Assembly: GCA_949358305.1 (NCBI GenBank)
Contig: OX442314.1
Location: 372,001 to 436,000, forward strand
Source of the DNA: Strigamia acuminata
Lineage: Eukaryota; Arthropoda; Chilopoda; Geophilomorpha; Linotaeniidae
DNA length: 64,000 nt
Direction: 5' to 3'
Made by a program: the position numbers and the translations under genes. The notes below the pieces were generated by a model that worked only from the letters and a program-made list of their open reading frames with translations, was not told where the DNA came from and did no database searches. Shown here piece after piece: positions 57,060 to 64,000 of the stretch. Every line of letters starts with the position of its first letter. Position 1 is the stretch's first letter.

Positions 57060-60000
57060 TTAAAATTCTCTGAATCTTTGAGAGGTACTTCTATGAGCTT
57101 GGTTACATTTGCAAGTGTCGTAGGCACCTTCCTTCTTGAATTTGTAATACAGTTCGTGTCCTTGGGGACGATGGTGTCTGCGGCTGTGATGTCGTGGCCG
57201 TTCAAAATGTCCAACTTCCAGTCTTCCAGGATGTTTGGCATAATTTCTTTTGGCAGTATTATAATCTCTCGTAATGCTGTCAAATTGACGTCTGTAATCA
57301 GGTCTCCTTCGGTACTCTGGTCTCAAAACAATTTTTGGTTCAAAAACTAGCTCAGGTCTCAGTCGATACTCGGGTTCATCACTCGGTTCTTCAGTTGGTT
57401 CTTCAACATCCGTTTCTTTGTATTCTGGGAACGAATGGACTTTTGTAGCAGCACAAAGTTTAGCAAAATCCAGTACGGTAGAGCTGGCTTGAATGACGAC
57501 AGGAATTTCCAGGGTTGTTCCATCTTTTTCCTTGTTTTCTTTGAAAGTCAAATCTCGATAAGTAGCAAAGAGAACGAGCAATTGAAGTTCTTCAGGTGTC
57601 AGTTGGAAAGTTCTTGGCTTGTCATTGTGAATGGTTACTTCCACTTCGTAAGCACCTTCATCATGCTTTATCACAATGTTAAAAAGCTTGGAAATTCGCA
57701 CTTTTTTGACAAAATCAAAAAATTCAGGCTTAATGTGAGAGAAAACTGGATGCAAGCTATCTTTCCTGATAACCATAGTCACAGAATTGTCCTCATCTAT
57801 ATAAAAGTTATACGGGAATTCCGGTCTACTGAACATAGCCACAAACAGCTGAGTAATAATAGGTGAAAGATTTTCAATTATCAGCTTATTCGGTCCATTT
57901 GAAATTACAAGGTTGATTTCATTATCTGGGTTTCGAGTAATCGAAAGTTCCACATTGGGACTATGCCGTGCTATCTGTGAAGTCTTCAAGAAGGCTGGAT
58001 GCACATTTCTGAAAACCAGATTTGGTCTGTGTGCAGTAATTTCTACGGTAGCTTTGCCATCCCTTTCATTCAAAATTCTTGTATGTAACTTAGGCTGAGA
58101 AAGCAGGATACTTGCTAATTGAACAGTGGTAGGCGACTGATGAGGAAACTTTTTGCCATTAAGATCAAAAGTGTAAGAATCAGGCTTTGTCGAATGCGGC
58201 TTTTTCTTATCCAACACAATGGAAAATGTATCCTTTGGAGTTGGTTTGTGCTTGGTCAGAAAGTTTAATACTTCTGGGCTTACATCGTGTAAAATGTTGT
58301 GAGAAACTCTTTTCGGTGCAGTTACAATTAAATGTCCATCTTCGTCAACGGCCGACTTTAGTGGAAGACTTGGTTCAGTGTACAAGCGGACGAGAAAGTT
58401 AAGGAATAAGGGTTGGATATTGTCCTCAGACAGTGGATTTGAGCGGTCATAAAGGTCATCAAACACAACCTTGTAGGTGTTTGGTTTGCTACCTGGTGAA
58501 ACAATGACAGAGTTGAGTTTTGGGTTTCTGAAGTCCCGAATCAACAATAGATCTTTCGGAGTAATTGGCACATCAAATGTTGGTACGTCATCTCTGGATG
58601 GTCTGACTGTTAACTTTCCATTAGGTTGTGGTTGGACGCGATACTCCGTGGTTGGTGCATTAAACAATTCCACGACTAATTGAACAATCTTGGGTTCTAG
58701 ATGTTTAAAATGTTTAATTGGTTTGTTTTGCTCTTGGAATATTACGTCATAGTGGTCTGGAATCTCAGAACTGGTCACGACCACTTCGAGATTTGGATGA
58801 GAGCGATGTTTGTCAACGAATTTAAGCAAATCCTTGGATACATTTGGAACTATTAACTCTTTTGGTCGAACTGGAATAGTCAGGACATGTCTTCCATCTC
58901 TACCAGTATAAATATGGAATGGAAGTTTTGGTTCAGTGAGTAACTTAGTGGCAAGGTTAACAATATTAGGAGCAACACGAGGATATGACTCTCTGTCTGG
59001 ACCGTGACCAACTACAACCGTGGGTCGATTTTTTCTGTCACGCTTAATAGTGACTTCTGTGTGCGGATGTCGTTTAATGTGATGGATCAAATCCACATCA
59101 TCTTTGTTAACTACAGCTGTCGTAGTTTTAGGCAGGTCTTCGGGCACATTACCATAGATTTGATTGTCACTAGTTGGCTTCAATTGTATGTTTCTGTGAG
59201 GATTTTTATACAATTTTATAACAACCGGCAATACTCTTTTTGGAATATTCGGATAGACATGCTCTTTTTTACCATCTTTGACAACGACAGTGAATGCTCC
59301 ATCTTTTTGTGGTTTGATATTAAGCTTAACATCCTTTGGAGAATGGAGAAGTTTAATCAATTCCAGAACATCCGGAGTTATTTGCACATTATCTTCTTTG
59401 ACATTTGATTTTGGTACCGTGATGTAAAAGTTACCTTTCGGTGTTGGTTTAACAGTGAAAGAAACATCTGGATGACTCTTCAAATCTATGATCAAGTCTA
59501 ATGTCTCTTGGTTGACATGAGGATAAGTCTTTGGCTTCTTGTGTGGTTCTTTGGTTTCAATATCGAAGGTGTGGTCTGGTCCTGGCTTGACGTTGATTTC
59601 TGTATCTGGATTTTGTTTAATATCTCTGATGATATCTAGAACATTAGGCTTCACTTCATAGCGATGGCTGTTGCTACTTGGTTCAGTTGGAACAAATTCG
59701 ATCGTGTCATCTTTGCCTGGTTTGATTTCATATTCTACAGTTGGTTCACTGTATAATTTGGTGATAACTGGAATCAATTCGGGACTAATATGCTTGTACT
59801 CTTTTTCTGGTTTTTTACCATTTTGTACAACAACGGTAAAAGTTCCCGGTTTTTCTGGTTTGAATGAAACTTTCGGTTGTGGTTTTCGTTTGATGTTCTT
59901 TATTAAATCGATGATCTCTGGAGTTAGTTTTGTATGAACAGGTTGCGATTGGTGTTTTGGTACGACCAATTGAATCTTTCCACGCTTGTCTGACTTTACT

Positions 60001-63000
60001 CTGAATTGTACGTGTGGAGTTGTTTTCAGCTTGCTGATCAAATTCAAAACATTTGGATGCACATGCTTCAAGGTGTGAGGTTTGCTTCCATCTTTTGGTT
60101 TGATTGTTACTGTAAAAGTACCTTCATTGTCTGGCTTAATTTCAATCTCAGTATCTGGTTGATGTCTTACAATTTCCAAAGGTTTCAGATAATCGATATC
60201 AATATCAATATTTTCGACATCTGGTTTTTTCTTATTTGGAACATTAATGTTTACCTTCTTCGGATCATCTGAAGGGGTAATTTCAAAAGGCAAATCCTTT
60301 TGATTCCTAATAGTAATTAACTTATTCAGTAATTCAGGAGTAATATCTGGATAGGTTTTGGTATCTTGACCATCACTGACGGTAATTTTGAAATTTGGAC
60401 CGTCTGGAGCAATGGAAATGGATAACTGAGGAGCTGATTTGATTGTCTGGATAAGTGCCAATTGATTCTTTGGTATTGAAATAATAGGATCAGTTGAAGT
60501 TTTTCCAGGTGAAATAACATGAATAACTTCTTTGGGCTTATGTTCTTTTCTGTGTGGTTCTTTGTGTCCAGGTTTTTCATGGTGTGGTTCTTTATGTCCA
60601 GGTTTTTCATGGTGCGGTTCTTTATGTCCAGGTTTTTCATGGTGTGGTTCTTTATGTCCAGGTTTTTCATGGTGTGGTTCTTTATGTCCAGGTTTTTCAT
60701 GGTGCGGTTCTTTATGTCCAGGTTTTTCATGGTGCGGTTCTTTATGTCCAGGTTTTTCATGGTGCGGTTCTTTATGTCCAGGTTTTTCATGGTGCGGTTC
60801 TTTATGTCCAGGTTTTTCATGGTGTGGTTCTTTATGTCCAGGTTTTTCATGGTGTGGTTCTTTATGTCCAGGTTTTTCATGATGTGGTTCTTTATGTCCA
60901 GGTTTTTCATGGTGCGGTTCTTTATGTCCAGGTTTTTCATGGTGCGGTTCTTTATGTCCAGGTTTTTCATGGTGTGGTTCTTTATGTCCAGGTTTTTCAT
61001 GATGTGGTTCTTTATGTCCAGGTTTTTCATGATGTGGTTCTTTATGTCCAGGTTTTTCATGGTGCGGTTCTTTATGTCCAGGTTTTTCATGGTGTGGTTC
61101 TTTATGTCCAGGTTGTTCTTTAACAATGTGAATCGGCAATTTTGGATTTTTGGTTACTTTTATCAGAAACTTGATAGCTTCAGGGGATTGGTCTTTCAAC
61201 TTCTTTGGTTTTCCATTAATGAAGACAATAATGTTAGATTTTCCGTTTTTAGAAGGTTCCACCTTGTACTTGATGTTTGACTTTGGATTCTTTTTTATCT
61301 CTTCGATCAAATCAGTGAACTCAAGGTCTACTGTTATCGGAGTGTTTGTCTCTTCGTCCGTCACAACAAAAGTTGGTTCGTCATGTTTAGGTTCTTCTTT
61401 GACAATGTGAATCGGCAACTTTGGATTTTTTGTTACTTTTATCAGAAACTTGATAGCTTCAGGGGTTTGGTCTTTCAAAATCTTAGGTTTTCCATTAATG
61501 TAGACAATAATGTTAGATTTTCCGTTTTTGGATGGTTCCACCTTGTATTTGATGTTTGATGTTGGATTCTTTTTTATCTCTTCGATCAAATCAGTGAACT
61601 CAAGGTCTACTGTTATCGGTGTGTTTGTTTCATCGTCTGTCACAACAAAAGTTGGTTCCTCATGTTTAGGTTCTTCTTTGACAATGTGAATAGGCAAATT
61701 TGGATTTTTTGTTACTTTTATCAGAAACTTGATAGCTTCAGGGGATTGGTCTTTCAACTTATTTGGTTTTCCATTAATGTAGACAATAATATTGGATTTT
61801 CCGTTTTTAGAAGGTTCCACCTTGTACTTGATGTTTGACTTTGGATTCTTCTTTATCTCTTCGATCAAATCAGTGAACTCAACGTCGACTTCAATCAATG
61901 AGTTTGTTTCTTCATCCGCCACAATAAAAGTAGTTTGATCTTGTTGTGGTTTAAGTTTTTCTTTGGTGACATGAATTGGTAGCTTTGGATTTTTTGTTAC
62001 TTTCATCAGAAACTTTACAGCTTCAGGAGATTGGTCTTTCAACTCTTTTGGTTTTCCATCGATGAAGACAATAACATTGAATTTTCCATTTTTGGAAGGT
62101 TCAACCTTGAACTTGAAGGTTGATGTCGGATTCTTCTTGATTTCTTCAATCAAATCAGTGAACTCGACGTCTACTTGGATTGGTGTTTGTGTTTCTTTGT
62201 CCGACAGAATAAAAGTTGTTTGGCCATTATGCTTGACTGTTTTTGGAGTCCTAAGCGATTGAAGCAATTGAACAATAATGTTTAAGAATTTAGCCGGTAA
62301 TGGATATTTTTTTGTTTTGCCATTGTGAGTGATGACAAGCTCCAAACCATTTTTCCCAGTGCCAATTCTCAAGTTGTATGATGGATCACTCTTAGCCTTG
62401 GTTATTAATTCTAAAAATTTATCAGAATCAATGGTTCCAATGTTGAGGTCCTCAGGTTGCTCTTCAAGTGTAATCGTAAATTGTCCAGTAGCTGATGCTG
62501 GTGAAAGCTTAAATTGCAAATCAGGATTCTTAATAAGTTTAATAAAAACAAAAAGCAAATTTGGATCAATGTGCTTGTATGTTTTAGAACCTTTCTTCCC
62601 TTCATGAATAGTTAACTCATATTTGCCATCAGTTCCTGGTTGAATTTGAATTCTATTTTCTGGATGTTCTCGTACTTGTTTCAGCAATGTCAAAAACAGT
62701 GGTTTTACTGTAAATGTTGTTTGCGTTGCACTATTGTCAGGAATAAACAAATAAGATTTATCTCCTGATTTGCCTAAAACTTCGTATGGCAATGAGGGAT
62801 TCTTAACCAATCGAATAAAGGCGTCGCCAATTTTTGCTGGCACATCAGAATAGATTTTCTTTTTCCCATTTGAGTCGTCAGTCACAGTTATTGTGTACGT
62901 ATCACCTGATGTTGCTATTTGAATTGAATAGCCTCCTTTCCTTATTTTCTTTACGACCTCTAAGAATTCGGGCTTCACTGTAATAATATTTGATGGTTTT

Positions 63001-64000
63001 GGCGGTTCAGGAGATACAGCAATTTTTACGTTGGAACCCTCTTTTCCTACTTCCGTGATTTGCAAAGTTGGATTCTTGAGTAATTTTACAAACAAGGATA
63101 AAATGTCTCTAGGTATTTTCTTGTAGGTTTTTGTTCCTTTGTCAGTCGTTAAAGTTACCGTCAACAAGCCATCGTCTTCCGGCTGATATTTGATTTTAAC
63201 CGCTTTAGTTGATTTCCGGACTTGCCTGATCAGTTCAACGAATTGTGGTTTAACGATGTAGTATTCAATTCCTTTTCCAATTGTCCCCGTATTGAGGTCG
63301 TCAGGTTGATCCACAACAGTCACAGTAAATTCCCCATTAGCAGCTGGCGAGACTTTATATTGCAAATTAGGATTCTTAATAAGTTCGACAAAAGAGAAAA
63401 GTAGGTTTGGGTCTATGTGCTTGTAGGTTTTGGACTGTTTCTTTCCATCTTCAACGGTCAACTCATATTTACCATCGGTTCCGGGTTGAATTCTTATATG
63501 ATTGCTCGGATGATTTCGCACCTGTTTTAGCAATGTTAAAAACAGCGATTTAACTGTTATTTTTGTTTGCTTTCCACTGTAGTTGGGAATAAACAATACA
63601 TCTTCGTCTCCTGATTTGCCTATAACTTGGTACTGTAATGAAGGATCTTTGAGCAATCGAATAAAAGCTTCGCCAGTATTTGTCGGTAAATCAGCATAGG
63701 TTTCCTTTTTCCCACTTGACTTATTAGTCACAGTTATTGTGTACTTATTGCCTTTTGTTGATATTTGAATTGAATAACCTCCTTTTCTTATTCTATTGAC
63801 TGCATCCAAAAGTTGGGGTTTTATTTTAAAAATATTTGTTGGTTTTGGTGGTTCAGGAGAAACAGCAATTTTAACTTTAGACCCAACTTTTCCTACTTCT
63901 TTGATTTGCAGACTTGGATTTTTAAGTAATTTGGCAAACAAGTCAAACGTGGCTTTTGATATTTTGTCATATGTTTTTGTTCCTTTGTCAGTGGTTACTG
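57060..64000 (-). CDS. giant secreted tandem-repeat protein C, 5' end beyond window (at least 2313 aa)
   Basis: Third paralogue, on the opposite strand, converging on WDR81. The stop is at 57060-57062 and the frame is open to the window edge at 64000, where it is still inside the first repeat unit; signal peptide and Ser/Gly segment are out of view. It has the same succession of about 22 helix-strand-strand units, a much longer KPGHKEPHHE array (19 units), and the same Arg/His-rich tail with CKC. It is the most diverged copy in the N-terminal half (about 16 residues differ from both A and B, for example an extra Ser in LSPASATG and KHEEPT in place of KPREPT), while in the C-terminal half the three copies are about equally distant. 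The open frame over 6.9 kb argues for function. The minus-strand AATAAA is near 57017. Confidence 0.85.
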   Translation of the reverse strand, partial: VTTDKGTKTYDKISKATFDLFAKLLKNPSLQIKEVGKVGSKVKIAVSPEPPKPTNIFKIKPQLLDAVNRIRKGGYSIQISTKGNKYTITVTNKSSGKKETYADLPTNTGEAFIRLLKDPSLQYQVIGKSGDEDVLFIPNYSGKQTKITVKSLFLTLLKQVRNHPSNHIRIQPGTDGKYELTVEDGKKQSKTYKHIDPNLLFSFVELIKNPNLQYKVSPAANGEFTVTVVDQPDDLNTGTIGKGIEYYIVKPQFVELIRQVRKSTKAVKIKYQPEDDGLLTVTLTTDKGTKTYKKIPRDILSLFVKLLKNPTLQITEVGKEGSNVKIAVSPEPPKPSNIITVKPEFLEVVKKIRKGGYSIQIATSGDTYTITVTDDSNGKKKIYSDVPAKIGDAFIRLVKNPSLPYEVLGKSGDKSYLFIPDNSATQTTFTVKPLFLTLLKQVREHPENRIQIQPGTDGKYELTIHEGKKGSKTYKHIDPNLLFVFIKLIKNPDLQFKLSPASATGQFTITLEEQPEDLNIGTIDSDKFLELITKAKSDPSYNLRIGTGKNGLELVITHNGKTKKYPLPAKFLNIIVQLLQSLRTPKTVKHNGQTTFILSDKETQTPIQVDVEFTDLIEEIKKNPTSTFKFKVEPSKNGKFNVIVFIDGKPKELKDQSPEAVKFLMKVTKNPKLPIHVTKEKLKPQQDQTTFIVADEETNSLIEVDVEFTDLIEEIKKNPKSNIKYKVEPSKNGKSNIIVYINGKPNKLKDQSPEAIKFLIKVTKNPNLPIHIVKEEPKHEEPTFVVTDDETNTPITVDLEFTDLIEEIKKNPTSNIKYKVEPSKNGKSNIIVYINGKPKILKDQTPEAIKFLIKVTKNPKLPIHIVKEEPKHDEPTFVVTDEETNTPITVDLEFTDLIEEIKKNPKSNIKYKVEPSKNGKSNIIVFINGKPKKLKDQSPEAIKFLIKVTKNPKLPIHIVKEQPGHKEPHHEKPGHKEPHHEKPGHKEPHHEKPGHKEPHHEKPGHKEPHHEKPGHKEPHHEKPGHKEPHHEKPGHKEPHHEKPGHKEPHHEKPGHKEPHHEKPGHKEPHHEKPGHKEPHHEKPGHKEPHHEKPGHKEPHHEKPGHKEPHHEKPGHKEPHHEKPGHKEPHHEKPGHKEPHHEKPGHKEPHRKEHKPKEVIHVISPGKTSTDPIISIPKNQLALIQTIKSAPQLSISIAPDGPNFKITVSDGQDTKTYPDITPELLNKLITIRNQKDLPFEITPSDDPKKVNINVPNKKKPDVENIDIDIDYLKPLEIVRHQPDTEIEIKPDNEGTFTVTIKPKDGSKPHTLKHVHPNVLNLISKLKTTPHVQFRVKSDKRGKIQLVVPKHQSQPVHTKLTPEIIDLIKNIKRKPQPKVSFKPEKPGTFTVVVQNGKKPEKEYKHISPELIPVITKLYSEPTVEYEIKPGKDDTIEFVPTEPSSNSHRYEVKPNVLDIIRDIKQNPDTEINVKPGPDHTFDIETKEPHKKPKTYPHVNQETLDLIIDLKSHPDVSFTVKPTPKGNFYITVPKSNVKEDNVQITPDVLELIKLLHSPKDVKLNIKPQKDGAFTVVVKDGKKEHVYPNIPKRVLPVVIKLYKNPHRNIQLKPTSDNQIYGNVPEDLPKTTTAVVNKDDVDLIHHIKRHPHTEVTIKRDRKNRPTVVVGHGPDRESYPRVAPNIVNLATKLLTEPKLPFHIYTGRDGRHVLTIPVRPKELIVPNVSKDLLKFVDKHRSHPNLEVVVTSSEIPDHYDVIFQEQNKPIKHFKHLEPKIVQLVVELFNAPTTEYRVQPQPNGKLTVRPSRDDVPTFDVPITPKDLLLIRDFRNPKLNSVIVSPGSKPNTYKVVFDDLYDRSNPLSEDNIQPLFLNFLVRLYTEPSLPLKSAVDEDGHLIVTAPKRVSHNILHDVSPEVLNFLTKHKPTPKDTFSIVLDKKKPHSTKPDSYTFDLNGKKFPHQSPTTVQLASILLSQPKLHTRILNERDGKATVEITAHRPNLVFRNVHPAFLKTSQIARHSPNVELSITRNPDNEINLVISNGPNKLIIENLSPIITQLFVAMFSRPEFPYNFYIDEDNSVTMVIRKDSLHPVFSHIKPEFFDFVKKVRISKLFNIVIKHDEGAYEVEVTIHNDKPRTFQLTPEELQLLVLFATYRDLTFKENKEKDGTTLEIPVVIQASSTVLDFAKLCAATKVHSFPEYKETDVEEPTEEPSDEPEYRLRPELVFEPKIVLRPEYRRRPDYRRQFDSITRDYNTAKRNYAKHPGRLEVGHFERPRHHSRRHHRPQGHELYYKFKKEGAYDTCKCNQAHRSTSQRFREF
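60546..61115 (-). repeat. coding 30-bp minisatellite, 19 units (copy C)
   Basis: Nineteen in-frame 30-bp units (first QPGHKEPHHE, last KPGHKEPHRK), 570 bp in all, with ggtgcggtt/ggtgtggtt and catga/catgg variants scattered along the array. Confidence 0.95.

Noticed and set aside
60326-61280. Long frames on both strands across the 30-bp array, for example MSRFFMVW-type and LDIKNHTMKN-type repeats
   Set aside because: They arise because a 30-bp repeat is open in several frames. The minus-strand giant protein explains the DNA and flanking frames are not conserved.
1-64000. tRNA, rRNA or other structured RNA genes
   Set aside because: I found no cloverleaf, rRNA core motif or snRNA-like sequence that I could support by reading.

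Overview
The window is nuclear DNA from an invertebrate animal, most likely an arthropod or another ecdysozoan. The evidence is metazoan housekeeping genes (a CMTR1 cap methyltransferase and a WDR81 BEACH/WD40 protein) split by many mostly 50-150 bp introns, BEL/Pao and Ty3/Gypsy retrotransposons, numerous foldback elements, and AT-rich DNA carrying GC-rich exons. I cannot name the species. All gene models are hand-spliced from GT/AG signals and reading-frame continuity; there is no transcript evidence.

Layout. 0.6-2.2 kb: a small secreted-protein gene with several possible exon combinations and a G-rich foldback in one intron. 2.4-7.1 kb: a BEL/Pao element with 871-bp LTRs that keeps gag and protease but lacks RT, RNase H and integrase. 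7.1-7.8 kb: simple repeats. 7.8-13.8 kb: a nearly intact Ty3/Gypsy element on the minus strand with 237-bp LTRs, gag, an in-frame UGA, pro-RT-RNaseH-IN and a single frameshift. 14.6-24.0 kb: copy A of a large duplicated block with a gene for a giant secreted repeat protein of 2337 aa. 24.0-33.3 kb: a transposon graveyard with nested inverted repeats, a decayed Gypsy element interrupted by a gag-only LTR element, several MITE-like elements, a gag relic and a MULE-like foldback with a 9-bp target duplication. 33.4-42.1 kb: copy B (2352 aa), same strand as A. 43.2-49.3 kb: CMTR1 (20 exons, 840 aa). 49.4-56.6 kb: WDR81 (15 exons, 1677 aa), starting only 105 bp after the CMTR1 stop. 57.0-64.0 kb: copy C of the giant gene on the minus strand, its 5' end beyond the window.

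The most interesting content is the three-member family of giant secreted proteins. Each has a signal peptide, a Ser/Gly-rich silk-like segment, about 22 tandem units of about 90 residues (each made of two helix-strand-strand half-repeats), a 10-residue Lys/His/Pro repeat array present in 7, 8 and 19 copies, and a basic tail that holds the only cysteines. I recognise no known family. The layout suggests an extracellular structural, adhesive or matrix material, but that is inference. CMTR1 (mRNA cap-1 methylation in the nucleus) and WDR81 (endosomal trafficking and autophagy) are conserved single-copy genes between copies B and C.
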